Numbered from the stretch's first letter, positions 1 through 10,015 are shown. The stretch: 64,000 nucleotides of DNA from Brevibacterium senegalense (GCF_000285835.1 NZ_HE978610.1:22062-86061), one strand, 5' to 3'. Program-made: numbers and translations. Notes: generated by a model not told the origin, from the sequence alone.

Positions 1-30
1 TCCCAGATCCGTGAGGACGAGCTGACATGA
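1..30 (+). CDS. C-terminal end of an upstream gene (partial)
   Basis: The first ten codons read SQIREDELT followed by TGA, and that stop overlaps the ATG of the ABC transporter gene in an ATGA arrangement. This implies an upstream gene in the same operon that ends here. In this family the upstream neighbour is often the partner half of a heterodimeric ABC exporter, but nine residues cannot show that. Confidence 0.45.
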   Translation, partial: SQIREDELT

Positions 31-2066
31 GCCGGAAGCAGAAGCCCGAGGACCTGTTCCCCGTCGTCACCCGCTCCCCGCGCCGATCGACCGAGGCCGG
101 GGTGAAGGGCCGCAGCCACAAGCACGTCGTCGTGTCCGAGGAGGACATCGCGGAGCTGCAGGACAGCGTGGGTGCCGGCGAGTGGGGCGAGGGCTCCGCG
201 CCACGGAAGGCGAAGGCGTTCTGGCCCTCCCTGGGCCGGCTCTTCGCGACCCTGAAGGACCACAAGCTGGGCGTCGTCATGGTGTTCCTGTTCGGCGCGG
301 TCTCCACGGTCCTGTCCGTGTGGGCCCCGGCAGTGCTGGGCCAGGCGATGGATGTCATCTTCGACGGTTGGCGCGGGGACGGCATCGACTTCCAGGCGCT
401 GTCGGGGTACCTGTTCTTCGTGCTGGCGATGTACTTCGTCGCCTCCGTGTTCGACTGGCTGCAGGGGTTCTACCTCAACGAGATCGTCATGAAGGTCGTC
501 TACCGGCTGCGCCAGCAGATCGAGGCGAAGCTCAACCGGCTCCCGCTCAAGTATTTCGACACGCGCCAGCGCGGCGATCTCCTGTCCCGGACGACGAACG
601 ACGTCGACAACGTGCAGCAGGCGATGCAGCAGGCGTTCGCGTCTCTGTTCTACGCCGTCCTCACGATCGTCGGCATCACGATCATGATGTTCGCCCTGTC
701 GTGGCAGCTGGCGCTCATCGCGCTGGTCGCCCTGCCGATCGCCGGTGCCGTCGTGGGCGTCATCGGCTCGAAGTCGCAGAAGCTCTTCAGCGCGCAGTGG
801 AAGAACACCGGCCGCCTCAACGGGCACATCGAGGAGTCCTTCACGGGCCACGAGCTGGTGACCGTGTTCGGTCGCCAGGCCGCGATGCGCGAGCGGTTCG
901 ACGAGCGCAACGAGGACCTCTTCGAGGCCTCCTTCCGTGCGCAGTTCTACTCCGGCATGATCATGCCGATCATGCAGTGGGTGACGTACCTGGGCTACGT
1001 GGGCATCGCCCTGGTGGGCGGACTGCGGGTGGCCTCCGGCCAGATGTCGCTGGGCCAGGTGACCGCCTTCATCCAGTACTCGCGCGAGTTCAACGCACCC
1101 CTGGGCGAGATGGCGGGCATGGCGAACATGCTCATCTCCGGCGTCGCCTCCGCCGAGAGGATCTTCGAGCTGCTGGACGCGGACGAGCAGGAGGACGACC
1201 TGTCGCAGCAGGAGGCCCGCGGCGAGCTGGCCGACGACGCACTGCGTCCGGCAGAACTGGCTCAGCCGGTGCGCGGCCGCGTCGAGTTCGACCGCGTCGC
1301 GTTCTCCTACACGAAGGAGAAGCCGCTCATCACGGACCTGTCGATGGTCGCGGAGCCCGGGCAGACCGTTGCGATCGTGGGCCCCACGGGCGCCGGCAAG
1401 ACGACGCTCGTCAACCTCCTCATGCGCTTCTACGACATCGATGCCGGCCGCATCCTGCTGGACGGGGTCGACATCCGCGCCCTGGACCGCGGCGTGCTGC
1501 GCGGCCAGGTGGGCATGGTGCTGCAGGACGCCGTCCTCTTCGGCGGCACCATCATGGAGAACATCCGGTACGGGCGCCTCGACGCGACGGACGACGAGGT
1601 GCGCGAGGCCGCCCGCGCCACCTTCGTCGACCGGTTCGTGCACACCCTGCCGGACGGGTACGACACTCGCATCGACGACGATGGGGCGAACGTCTCCGCT
1701 GGTGAGCGGCAGCTCATCACGATCGCCCGCGCCTTCCTGGCCCAGCCCGCGCTGCTCATCCTCGATGAGGCGACCTCGTCCGTCGACACCCGCACCGAGG
1801 TGCTCGTGCAGGAGGCGATGGCCGCCCTGCGCAGCGACCGCACGTCGTTCGTCATCGCGCACAGGCTCTCCACGATCCGCGACGCGGACACGATCCTCGT
1901 CATGGAGGACGGCAGCATCGTCGAGCAGGGCGACCACGACACGCTGCTGGCGGCCCAGGGTGCCTACCACCGCCTCTACATGTCGCAGTTCACCCAGGGC
2001 GTCGATCCGGACGAGGAGGAGGCCGTGCTCACGACGGGCGGTCTGCCCGCCGTCGAGGAGGCCTGA
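27..2066 (+). CDS. ABC exporter half-transporter (membrane domain plus ATPase)
   Basis: A 679-residue fused permease/ATPase of the MdlB/MsbA type, expected in the cytoplasmic membrane and likely exporting a lipid, peptide or drug. A soluble extension of about 70 residues precedes the six-helix membrane domain (about 75-370). The ATPase domain follows, with Walker A GPTGAGKTT at 452-460, signature VSAGERQ at 556-562, Walker B aspartate/glutamate at 580-581 and the H-loop histidine near 612. VSAGERQ in place of LSGGQ is usual for this subfamily. The start overlaps the stop of an upstream gene by ATGA, so it is probably the second half of a heterodimer. The substrate cannot be read from sequence. 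Confidence 0.9.
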   Translation: MSRKQKPEDLFPVVTRSPRRSTEAGVKGRSHKHVVVSEEDIAELQDSVGAGEWGEGSAPRKAKAFWPSLGRLFATLKDHKLGVVMVFLFGAVSTVLSVWAPAVLGQAMDVIFDGWRGDGIDFQALSGYLFFVLAMYFVASVFDWLQGFYLNEIVMKVVYRLRQQIEAKLNRLPLKYFDTRQRGDLLSRTTNDVDNVQQAMQQAFASLFYAVLTIVGITIMMFALSWQLALIALVALPIAGAVVGVIGSKSQKLFSAQWKNTGRLNGHIEESFTGHELVTVFGRQAAMRERFDERNEDLFEASFRAQFYSGMIMPIMQWVTYLGYVGIALVGGLRVASGQMSLGQVTAFIQYSREFNAPLGEMAGMANMLISGVASAERIFELLDADEQEDDLSQQEARGELADDALRPAELAQPVRGRVEFDRVAFSYTKEKPLITDLSMVAEPGQTVAIVGPTGAGKTTLVNLLMRFYDIDAGRILLDGVDIRALDRGVLRGQVGMVLQDAVLFGGTIMENIRYGRLDATDDEVREAARATFVDRFVHTLPDGYDTRIDDDGANVSAGERQLITIARAFLAQPALLILDEATSSVDTRTEVLVQEAMAALRSDRTSFVIAHRLSTIRDADTILVMEDGSIVEQGDHDTLLAAQGAYHRLYMSQFTQGVDPDEEEAVLTTGGLPAVEEA

Positions 2067-2069
2067 GCG

Positions 2070-4001
2070 TCACTCCTGCTGGGTGAGTGTCTCCTGCAGG
2101 GCGTCGAGGACCGCTCGGTCCTCGATGGTCGACGGGACCGCGATGTCCGACTCCCCGTCGGAGATCTGCCGCATCGTCTTGCGGAGGATCTTCCCGGACC
2201 GGGTCTTGGGCAGGGCGGTGACCGCGTCCACCCGCTTGAGGGCCGCGACGGGACCCACCTCGCGCCTCACGAGGTCGATCAGCTCGGTGCGGACGGCCTC
2301 GGCATCCGCGTCGGGTGCGAGGACGACCAGGGCGCGGGGGATCTGCCCCTTCGTGGGGTCGTGGACGCCGATGACCGCGCACTCCGTGACGGCGGGGTGG
2401 GAGGCGATCGCGGCCTCCAGCACGCCCGTGCTGAGCCGGTGCCCTGCGACGTTGATGACATCGTCCGTGCGCCCCATGACGAACACGTAGCCGTCCTCGT
2501 CGATGAGGCCGGAATCGCCGGTGAGGTAGGCACCCTCGAAGGCGGACAGGTAGGTCGAGACGAACCGCTCGTCGTCGCCCCACACCGTCGCCATCGTGCC
2601 CGGGGGCAGCGGCAGGTCCGCGAGGATCAGGCCCTCCTGCCCTGCGGGCACCGGCTGACCCGCGGCGTCGACGACGCGCAGGTTGTAGCCGGGCACCGGC
2701 ACGGTGGGGGAGCCGGGCTTGAGCGGCAGGCGCTCGATGCCCAGCGGGTTCGCCGCGATCGGCCAGCCGGTCTCCGTCTGCCACCAGTTGTCGACGACCG
2801 GGATGTCACGGCCGGTCGCGGCGGCGAGGGTGTCCGTCGTCCACGCGTACGTGTCCGGGTCCAGCCGCTCGCCGGCCAGGAACACGGCGCGCAGCGAGGA
2901 CAGGTCCGCCGCGCGGGCGTGCTGCCCCTGGGGGTCCTCGCCGCGGACGACGCGCATGGCGGTGGGCGCGGTGAAGAAGACGTCGACGCCGTGCTGCTCG
3001 ATGACGCGGAAGAACGCGCTCGCGTCCGGTGTGCCCACGGGCTTGCCCTCGTACAAGACCGTCGTGACGCCGGCGATGAGCGGGGCGTAGACGATGTACG
3101 AGTGGCCCACCACCCAGCCCACGTCGGACGCGGTGAACATTGTGTCGCCCGGGTGCAGGTCGAACACGTTGCCCATCGACCACTGGAGGGCGACGGCGGA
3201 GCCGCCCGCATCCCGCAGGATCCCCTTGGGCTTCCCCGTCGTACCGGAGGTGTAGAGGACGTAGAGCGGATCCGTCGCCGCGACCGGCACGGGGTCGATG
3301 CCATCGGCCGTCTCCGCCAGCAGCGCGGCGTAGTCGAGGTCGAAGCCGTCGCGCAGCTCGACCGGGTGCTGCTCCCGCTGGACGACGACGCTGAACTCTG
3401 GCTGTGCGGACGTGAGCCGCAGCGCCTCGTCCAGGAGCGGCTTGTACTCGACGATCCGGGTGCGCTCGACGCCGCACGAGGCGCTGATGACGGCGATGGG
3501 CTGCATGTCGTCGATGCGGGCGGCCAGCTCTGCGGCGGCGAAGCCGCCGAAGACGACGGAGTGGATCGCACCCAGGCGGGCGCACGCGAGCATGGCGACC
3601 ACGGCCTCGGGCACCATCGGCATGTAGATGACGACGCGGTCGCCGTGGCCCACCCCGCGATCGACCAGCGCGCGGGCGAAGCGCGAGACCTCGTCGAGGA
3701 GGGCCGCGTACGTGTACGTCCGCACCGTGCCCGTGACGGGGGAGTCGTAGATGAGCGCGGCCTGGGCACCGCGACCGGCCTCGACGTGGCGGTCCAGCGC
3801 GTTGCGGCAGACGTTCAGCACGCCGTCGGGGAACCAGCGGTGGATGGGAGCGCGGGAGGAATCCAGGGCGCGCGTGGGCGGCGTGTCCCAGTCGACGGCG
3901 CGGGCGGCTCCCAGCCAGAAGGCCTCCGGGTCCTGGGCGGCGGCGCGGGCCACCTGCTCGTAGGTGCGCGGTGCGGTGGGCGTGGATGTGTCCTGCGTCA
4001 T
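2070..4001 (-). CDS. prpE: Propionyl-CoA / acetyl-CoA synthetase (AMP-forming)
   Basis: A 643-residue acyl-CoA synthetase of the acetyl/propionyl branch. It activates a short-chain carboxylate with ATP and CoA in the cytoplasm. The N-terminal ACS domain is present, the AMP-binding loop YTSGTTGKPKG lies at 250-260, and the motif around WWQTETGWPI fits PrpE better than Acs. The C-terminal RSGKILRKTM carries the lysine (about 604) that is catalytic and acetylation-regulated in the family. It is convergent with the ABC gene, only three bases away. Choice between propionate and acetate is by motif resemblance only. Confidence 0.8.
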   Translation of the reverse strand: MTQDTSTPTAPRTYEQVARAAAQDPEAFWLGAARAVDWDTPPTRALDSSRAPIHRWFPDGVLNVCRNALDRHVEAGRGAQAALIYDSPVTGTVRTYTYAALLDEVSRFARALVDRGVGHGDRVVIYMPMVPEAVVAMLACARLGAIHSVVFGGFAAAELAARIDDMQPIAVISASCGVERTRIVEYKPLLDEALRLTSAQPEFSVVVQREQHPVELRDGFDLDYAALLAETADGIDPVPVAATDPLYVLYTSGTTGKPKGILRDAGGSAVALQWSMGNVFDLHPGDTMFTASDVGWVVGHSYIVYAPLIAGVTTVLYEGKPVGTPDASAFFRVIEQHGVDVFFTAPTAMRVVRGEDPQGQHARAADLSSLRAVFLAGERLDPDTYAWTTDTLAAATGRDIPVVDNWWQTETGWPIAANPLGIERLPLKPGSPTVPVPGYNLRVVDAAGQPVPAGQEGLILADLPLPPGTMATVWGDDERFVSTYLSAFEGAYLTGDSGLIDEDGYVFVMGRTDDVINVAGHRLSTGVLEAAIASHPAVTECAVIGVHDPTKGQIPRALVVLAPDADAEAVRTELIDLVRREVGPVAALKRVDAVTALPKTRSGKILRKTMRQISDGESDIAVPSTIEDRAVLDALQETLTQQE

Positions 4002-4084
4002 ACGATCACGATACGCCCGCGTTCTGCGATGGGGTGTTGTCGCGGCGGGGTGCAGACTTTAGTCTTAGGGCACAGTCATCCGCT

Positions 4085-4096
4085 TAACAGACGTTC
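4085..4096. promoter_or_regulatory. Candidate TetR-type operator (degenerate copy)
   Basis: TAACAGACGTTC resembles the palindrome GAACGNNCGTTC found in better form at 9875, 17467 and 39935. It lies 18 bases upstream of the fatty-acyl-CoA ligase start. The left arm has mismatches, so this copy is the weakest accepted member of the set. Confidence 0.35.
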
Positions 4097-4113
4097 AATG
4101 AGGAGCGATCGCC

Positions 4114-5710
4114 ATGACGCAGACCAGTGCATCCGCCACCACCGCAGCCGCGCCCACCGCACTCGACGCGCTCACCCCTGACGAGCAGCTGGCGGCCAGC
4201 CGCCGCCTCCACTGGATGAACATGCTCGACCTCCACGCCCAGGGGCGGCCGGACGTCGAGGCCTTCGTGGGACAGGGCGAGAGGTATACGTGGAAGCAGC
4301 TCCACACCCGGGTGAGCGCCGTCGCGGCGGACCTGCAGGAGCGCGGTGTGGCACGCGGCGACCGGGTCTTCATCCTGGGCCTCAACAGCGTCTCCTACGT
4401 GACCGCGCTGCTGGCGATCAACACCGTGGGCGCGATCGCGGCCCCGCTCAACATCCGCTCGACCCCCGCAGACGTCGACTACCTCGTGGGGGACGCGGGT
4501 GCGGTCGTGGGCTTCGCGGACCAGATGGGCGCCGGGATCCTGGCCGATGCGCAGACCGCCTCGCAGGTGCCGCTCATCCGGTTCGGTGAGGAGTTCGAGG
4601 CGATCGCCTCCTCCGGCCGCGTGCACACCCACGTCGATGTCGCGGAGACGGAGACGGCCCTCATCGTCTACACCTCCGGGACGACGTCCGCGCCCAAGGG
4701 CGCGATGCTCACGCACATGAACATGGTGTCCCAGACCATCAACACCAACCGCATGTCGCCGGCGGCGACGGCGGACGACGTGTCGATGGTCGTCGTCCCG
4801 CTCTTCCACATCGCCGGTCTGGGCTTCATCTACCCCGCGCTGCTGAACGCCGGGCGGACGGTCATCGCGCCGCCGCAGGTGCTCATGAAGATCGACGCGC
4901 TCGCGGACCTCGTGGAGTCGGAGCGCGTGACGCGGATGTTCCTCGTCCCCACGCTGTGGCAGGCGCTGTGCTCGCTGCCGGGCATCCGCGAGCGGAACCT
5001 GCCGCTCACCGGCGCCACCTGGGGCGCGTCCCCGGCCAGCCGCGAGACCCTCCAGCTCATGGCGGACACGTTCCCGAACGCCGTCATCTCCGCCGCCTTC
5101 GGGCAGACGGAGATGTCGCCCACGACGTGCGCCCAGTCCGGTGAGGAGTCGTTCCGCAAGATGGGCTCCGTGGGCCAGCCGATCGGCCTCGTCGCCGCCC
5201 GCGTCGTCGACCCGCTGGGCCAGGACGTGGCGCCAGGGGGAGACCGGTGAGGTCGTCTACCGCGGTCCCGGCTACATGCAGGGCTACTGGAACAAGCCGG
5301 ACAAGACCGCGGAGGCGACGGCGGACGGCTGGTTCCACTCCGGCGACCTCGTGCGGATCGACGAGGACGGGTACTACTTCGTCGTCGACCGGGCGAAGGA
5401 CATCATCATCTCCGGCGGCGAGAACATCTCCTCCGTCGAGGTCGAGCAGGCCGTCGCCGCCCACCCCAAGGTCGCGGACGCGTGCGTCATCGGCGCGCCG
5501 CACCCCACATGGGTGGAGACGCCCGTCGCGATCGTCATCCCCGCCGACCCGCAGGATCCGCCCACTCTCGAGGACGTCCAGGAGTTCGTCGTGGGTCGGA
5601 TCGCGTCGTTCAAGAAGCCCACCCGGCTGGAGGTCGTCGAGGAGCTGCCCCGCAACGCCTCCGGCAAGCTCCAGAAGCACGTCCTCCGCAAGGAGTTCGT
5701 GACGGACTGA
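4114..5710 (+). pseudogene. Fatty-acyl-CoA ligase, frameshifted
   Basis: An AMP-forming acyl-CoA ligase split between two frames. The first 378 codons include the P-loop YTSGTTSAPKGA (from residue 186) and the motif AAFGQTEMSP, then run into a stop at 5250. The rest of the enzyme (GETGEVVYRGPGYM to the C-terminal ASGKLQKHVLRKEF) continues in the next frame to 5710. Removing one G from the run of five at 5236-5240 restores a continuous protein of about 531 residues with no other defect. Either the gene is inactivated by a very recent +1 slip or the assembly has a homopolymer error. A paralogue at 8194-9849 is intact. A degenerate operator lies just upstream. Confidence 0.8.
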
Positions 5711-5737
5711 GAATGCGCCGCTGACAGCGCTGACAGG

Positions 5738-5774
5738 AGGCCGGGCCGGGGGAAGCACTCCCCGGACCCGGCCT
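5738..5774. terminator. Bidirectional terminator hairpin
   Basis: A near-perfect GC-rich inverted repeat (AGGCCGGG... / ...CCCGGCCT) with a short loop sits between two convergent genes, 28 bases after the ligase stop and just before the acyl-CoA dehydrogenase stop. Position and symmetry fit a shared terminator; there is no strong U tract. Confidence 0.6.
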
Positions 5775-5779
5775 CATCG

Positions 5780-6934
5780 TCACAGCTCGAACCGCTGCGC
5801 GACCTCTTGCCGCAGCTCGTGGGGCGAGCCCCAGCGCACGCGGGAGGCGACCGCCCGCTTGAGGAGGACGTGCACGGGCGATTCCCACGTGTACCCGATC
5901 CCGCCGTGCAGCTGGAGCACCTCCTCACCGCCGTGGACCACCGTGTCCGAGGCCAGGGAGAGTGCCGCTGCGACGTAGGCAGAGGCCTCCGCCGAGGTCG
6001 TCGCGGGGTCACCGTCGCCCGTCCCGTCCGCGCCGCCGGACTGGGACCCCGTGCTCAGCGCCGCCTCGAGGAGGCGCGCGGCCTCGTCGACGAGGGAGCC
6101 CACGAGGGACAGCTCGGACCAGAGGTCCGCAGTCCGGTGCTTGAGCGCCTGGAAGGAGCCCAGGGGGCGGCCGAACGCCATGCGGGTGCTCAGGTGCTCG
6201 ACGACGAGGCGCAGCAGCTCCTGCCCGGTGCCGTGCAGCTCTGCGGCGAGGACGAGGCGACCGGCGGCACGGGCGAGGACCGCGATCTGATCCGCCCGCT
6301 CGCCCTGGGCGAGGGTGTCGCCGGCGATGGTGTCATCCGTCAGCGATGCGCGGGACACCGTCGAGACGGGGCGGGTGGGGTCGAACGTGGAGACGGGCAG
6401 AAGCGCGGCGTCGCGGACGAGGCGGATCCGGCCCGGTTCGAGGACGAGCAGCCCGTCCGACTCCTCACCGTCGACGACGCGGACGGTGTCCCGCGCCGTG
6501 CCCGCCGCTGTCCGGTCGGCCGCGGGCGTCCCCGTCAGGTCCGCGACCGCCAGGCGGACCTCGCCGGCGGCGACCTGCGCCTGCAGTGCGTGGTCCGCTC
6601 CGGCCAACCGCAGGATCGTGGGCACCGCGGCCCATGGGGCAGCGATGTCCGGACCGGGGACGGTGCCGGCGGCACGGGCCACCGCGACGAGGGCCGCGAA
6701 CGCGCCGCCCTCCTCCAGCAGGCCCAGGCCGTCCGCGTCCTCCGGGACCAGGAGTCCCGGCAGCCCGGTCGCGACGAGGCGTGCGCGGTGGTCGCGCAGC
6801 ACGTCGGAGGCGCTGCGGCGCTCCACGAGTGCGTCGTACTGCTCGACCGTACGGGCGTTGCCGCCCGCGGCGGCCAGCGCGGAGGCGACGGTCGCGCCGA
6901 AGGCGACCGCGGCCTCGGCGGGGTTCTGGCTCAT
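5780..6934 (-). CDS. Acyl-CoA dehydrogenase family protein (second subunit of a pair)
   Basis: A 384-residue member of the acyl-CoA dehydrogenase family, expected to bind FAD and to act on an acyl-CoA thioester. The C-terminal flavin-domain motifs are clear (RMAFGRPLGSFQALKHR and QLHGGIGYTWESPVH). The N-terminal half is divergent, as in the smaller subunit of heteromeric steroid or fatty-acid FadE pairs. Its ATG overlaps the TGA of the upstream dehydrogenase by ATGA, so the two are co-translated and probably form a heteromer. A low-complexity insert (about residues 305-325) is rich in Gly, Asp and Thr. The substrate is unknown. Confidence 0.85.
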   Translation of the reverse strand: MSQNPAEAAVAFGATVASALAAAGGNARTVEQYDALVERRSASDVLRDHRARLVATGLPGLLVPEDADGLGLLEEGGAFAALVAVARAAGTVPGPDIAAPWAAVPTILRLAGADHALQAQVAAGEVRLAVADLTGTPAADRTAAGTARDTVRVVDGEESDGLLVLEPGRIRLVRDAALLPVSTFDPTRPVSTVSRASLTDDTIAGDTLAQGERADQIAVLARAAGRLVLAAELHGTGQELLRLVVEHLSTRMAFGRPLGSFQALKHRTADLWSELSLVGSLVDEAARLLEAALSTGSQSGGADGTGDGDPATTSAEASAYVAAALSLASDTVVHGGEEVLQLHGGIGYTWESPVHVLLKRAVASRVRWGSPHELRQEVAQRFEL

Positions 6935-8136
6935 CGGGGCACCTCCGAGAACGGGACGTCGACGTCTGTGCGGGGTTCGCGGGGCAACCCTAGGATGCGC
7001 TCGCCGATCACGTTCCGCAGCACCTCCGAGGTGCCGCCCTCCAGCGAGTTCGCGCGGGACCGCAGGTAGGCGTAGGTGGGGGTCAGGCCGCCCACGTCGA
7101 AGTTCATCTCCGTGGGGCGCGTGAACGCGTAGCCGTCGTCGTGCTCCAGCGCGCGGTCGCCCAGCGCCTGGAGGAGCAGCGACGCGGTCTCCTTGCTGTT
7201 CTCCGCCTTCGCGAGCTTGAGCGCGCTCGCCTCCGGCGGCGGGTCGCCCGCGGCCATGCGGATGCCCACGTCGCGCTGGGTCAGGCGGATGGCCTCGGAG
7301 CGGATCCACGCGCGGGTGACGGCGTCGCGCAGGCCGGTCTCGCGCTCCTCCTGCGGCAGATCGCGCCACGCGCGGAACAGGTTGCCGGGGGCGCCGGACT
7401 CGCGCGGCGGCTCCGTGCCGGTGCCGGAGCGCTCGTTGCTGAGGGTGAGGGTCGCGAGCTTCCAGCCGGCGCCTTCCGGCCCCAGCCGCAGGGAATCCGG
7501 GATGCGGACCTCGTCGAGGTAGACCTCGTTGAACTCCGCCTCGCCCGTGATCTGGCGCAGCGGTCGGACCGTCACGCCGGGGGAGGCCATGTCGAGCAGG
7601 AAGTAGGTGATGCCGCGGTGCTTGGGGACGCCGGGATCCGTGCGGGCGACGAGGATCGCCCAGTCCGCCAGGTGCGCGAGCGTCGTCCACACCTTCTGGC
7701 CGGTCACCACCCAGTCGTCGCCGTCGCGGACCGCCTTCGTCGCCAGTCCCGCCAGGTCGGAGCCCGCGCCGGGTTCGCTGAAGAGCTGGCACCACACGTG
7801 GCGGCCGGTCCACAGCGGGCGCATGAAGCGCTCCTTCTGCTCCTGCGTGCCGCCGGCCAGGATCGTGGGCCCGGCCATGCCGAGGTTCACGACGCCTCGG
7901 GTGGGCCGGTTGTCGGGGCCGCCCGCCGCGCTGATGCATTCGTCGACGATCGTCTGGAGGTGGCGCGGGAGGCCGCGGCCGCCCAGCCCCTCCGGGTAGT
8001 GGACGGCGGCCAGTCCCGCGTCGAACCGCGCCTCGAGGTGGGCGAGCCGGTCCGCCTCCGTCCGGATGTCCGCGGGCGGATGCGCTGCGAGGAACGCCTC
8101 CGTGTCCGCGCGCAGCTGCTGGGCCGGGTCCGTCAT
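6931..8136 (-). CDS. Acyl-CoA dehydrogenase (first subunit of a pair)
   Basis: A 401-residue acyl-CoA dehydrogenase. Family landmarks are visible in order: CQLFSEPGAGSDLA (flavin/substrate loop), VVTGQKVWTTLA, YLDEVRIPD, and the C-terminal SLEGGTSEVLRNVIGERILGL. It resembles FadE subunits that pair with a second, shorter dehydrogenase, here the ATGA-overlapping gene downstream. It would pass electrons to ETF; etfBA genes are present at 29.9-31.7 kb. It lies 57 bases downstream of a fatty-acyl-CoA ligase on the same strand, so the three probably form one operon for activating and oxidising one class of acyl substrate. Confidence 0.88.
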   Translation of the reverse strand: MTDPAQQLRADTEAFLAAHPPADIRTEADRLAHLEARFDAGLAAVHYPEGLGGRGLPRHLQTIVDECISAAGGPDNRPTRGVVNLGMAGPTILAGGTQEQKERFMRPLWTGRHVWCQLFSEPGAGSDLAGLATKAVRDGDDWVVTGQKVWTTLAHLADWAILVARTDPGVPKHRGITYFLLDMASPGVTVRPLRQITGEAEFNEVYLDEVRIPDSLRLGPEGAGWKLATLTLSNERSGTGTEPPRESGAPGNLFRAWRDLPQEERETGLRDAVTRAWIRSEAIRLTQRDVGIRMAAGDPPPEASALKLAKAENSKETASLLLQALGDRALEHDDGYAFTRPTEMNFDVGGLTPTYAYLRSRANSLEGGTSEVLRNVIGERILGLPREPRTDVDVPFSEVPR

Positions 8137-8193
8137 GTCGTGCTCCTCACCGGGGTGCGCGCGTCTCCGCGCGGCTCTGTGCGTCGTGGTGCG

Positions 8194-9849
8194 TCAGACC
8201 GCGTCGCGCAGCGCGGACTTGTGGATCTTCCCCATCCCCGTGCGCGGCAGCGCGTCGAGGACGAGGACGTCCTTGGGGTGCTTGTAGCGTGCCAGACGAT
8301 CGTCCAGGAAGGCGCGCAGGTCCTCAAGCGCGGGCGCGTCGGACCCGGGCTCCGGCACGATGCACGCGACCGGCACCTCGCCCCACTTCTCGTCAGGGCG
8401 GCCCACGATCGTGACCTCCGCGACGGCGGGATGCCAGCTGAGCGCGTTCTCCACCTCCGCGCAGTAGATGTTCTCTCCGCCGGAGATGATCATGTCCTTG
8501 AGCCGGTCGACGACGTAGAGGAAGCCCTCGTCGTCGCGGCGGACCAGGTCGCCGGAGTGGAACCAGCCGCCGGCGAACGCCTCCGCCGTCGCGGCCTCGT
8601 CGTTCCAGTAGCGGTCCATGACGCACGTGCCGCGGTAGACGATCTCGCCCACCTCGTCGACGCCCACGTCGTTCATCTGCGCGTCGACGACCCGGATCCA
8701 CGTCTCCGGCGTGGGCCTGCCCACCGACCCCAGCTTCCGCAGGGCGTCCTCGAACTTGAGGGTGACGGTCGTGGCGCTCGTCTCCGTCTGGCCGAACACC
8801 GCGGTGATCTGCGCGCCGGGCAGACAGTCGGCCATCCGCAGCAGCAGCTTCTCGTTCGCGGGCGCCCCGCCCCAGTTCGCCAGTGACAGGGTGAGACCGG
8901 CATTGCCGTTCCGCTCGATCTCGTCGCAGATGAGGTGCCACTGCTGGGGGACCATGAACGCGGAGGTCACGTCGTTCTCGCGCATCGTCGCCAGCGTCGT
9001 CGCGGCGTCGAACCCGGCGCTGGGGATGACGAGGGCGCAGGCCCCGGCCACCAGCGCGGAATGCATGCCCATGAACGAGCCCACGTGGAACAGCGGCGGC
9101 GCGAGCATGATCGTCCGCGTCTCGTCCGCGTTCCAGCGGGCGCCGCTCTGCAGACCGCCCGAGTACACATTCAGGTGCGTCAGCACCGCGCCCTTGGGCC
9201 GGCCCGTGGTGCCGGAGGTGTAGAGGATCGCGTAGTCGTCCTCGCCGCGCGGGACGAACACGTCGTCTGCGTCCAGAGCCGCACCATTCGCCGTGACGTC
9301 CGCCAGCCAGGCGGTGCTCTCGAGGACGACGGGCCTGTCGGCCGTCGCCGCGGACACCCCCACCGCCGAGGCCCCGGCCGGGTCCGTCTGCCCGTCGTCG
9401 CCCAGCTGGGCGACGGCGGCGAGGGCCAGGTCGTGGGTCGTCGGCTCGGACACGAGGAGGCGCGGGGTCGAGTGGCCCAGGATGTAGGCGACCTCGCCGG
9501 CGCTCAGGCGGAAGTTCACGGGCACGGTGATCGCACCCAGCGCGACAGTCGCCTGGACGACCGTGAGGAACTCCGGGCGATTCGTCATGAGGACGGCGAC
9601 GCGGTCGCCGGGCCCCACGCCGCGGTCGCGCAGGTCCGCCGCGGCCCGCAGGACGGCCTGCACGTGGTCGGCCCAGGTCGTCGCAGTGCCCTCGAAGCGG
9701 TAGGCGGGGCGGTAGGGGACCTGGTGCGCGTGGCGCAGCAGTCGACCGATGACCGACGGCGACCGGCTCAGTGAGGACACGCCCGTGGGGCGAGCGAGCG
9801 GGGACTGGACTGCTGCGGTCGACGGCGATGTCGTGCTCGGCACCATCAT
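8194..9849 (-). CDS. Fatty-acyl-CoA ligase (AMP-forming)
   Basis: A 551-residue acyl-CoA ligase that activates a fatty or other carboxylic acid with ATP and CoA. The P-loop YTSGTTGRPKGAVL, the motif AVFGQTETSATT, the hinge region GWFHSGDLVRRDDEGF and the C-terminal GMGKIHKSALRD are all present. It is paralogous to the frameshifted ligase at 4.1 kb. An AGGAG lies directly before the first ATG, so the second ATG three bases later is an equally plausible start. A well-formed GAACGNNCGTTC palindrome lies 26 bases upstream, which suggests control by a fatty-acid-responsive repressor. Two acyl-CoA dehydrogenases follow downstream. Confidence 0.88.
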   Translation of the reverse strand: MMVPSTTSPSTAAVQSPLARPTGVSSLSRSPSVIGRLLRHAHQVPYRPAYRFEGTATTWADHVQAVLRAAADLRDRGVGPGDRVAVLMTNRPEFLTVVQATVALGAITVPVNFRLSAGEVAYILGHSTPRLLVSEPTTHDLALAAVAQLGDDGQTDPAGASAVGVSAATADRPVVLESTAWLADVTANGAALDADDVFVPRGEDDYAILYTSGTTGRPKGAVLTHLNVYSGGLQSGARWNADETRTIMLAPPLFHVGSFMGMHSALVAGACALVIPSAGFDAATTLATMRENDVTSAFMVPQQWHLICDEIERNGNAGLTLSLANWGGAPANEKLLLRMADCLPGAQITAVFGQTETSATTVTLKFEDALRKLGSVGRPTPETWIRVVDAQMNDVGVDEVGEIVYRGTCVMDRYWNDEAATAEAFAGGWFHSGDLVRRDDEGFLYVVDRLKDMIISGGENIYCAEVENALSWHPAVAEVTIVGRPDEKWGEVPVACIVPEPGSDAPALEDLRAFLDDRLARYKHPKDVLVLDALPRTGMGKIHKSALRDAV

Positions 9850-9874
9850 TCTCCTGTGAATGCGGACGTGGATT

Positions 9875-9886
9875 GAACGTTCGTTC
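9875..9886. promoter_or_regulatory. Candidate TetR-type operator
   Basis: GAACGTTCGTTC is a 12-base palindrome with perfect five-base arms, 26 bases upstream of the acyl-CoA ligase start. The same arms recur upstream of the enoyl-CoA hydratase and, in part, the MFS gene at 39.98 kb. No cognate regulator gene is in the window. Confidence 0.55.
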
Positions 9887-10015
9887 GATCGATGGTGTCG
9901 AGACTACCGCCGCACCCGCGACTTGTCACGAGAGGGTTCGGTCAGGGGAGGGGCGGTGCCGCCTGGGGGTGCTCGCCTCAGCGGGAGTCAGCCAGCACAG
10001 GGGCCGCCGCTCGCC

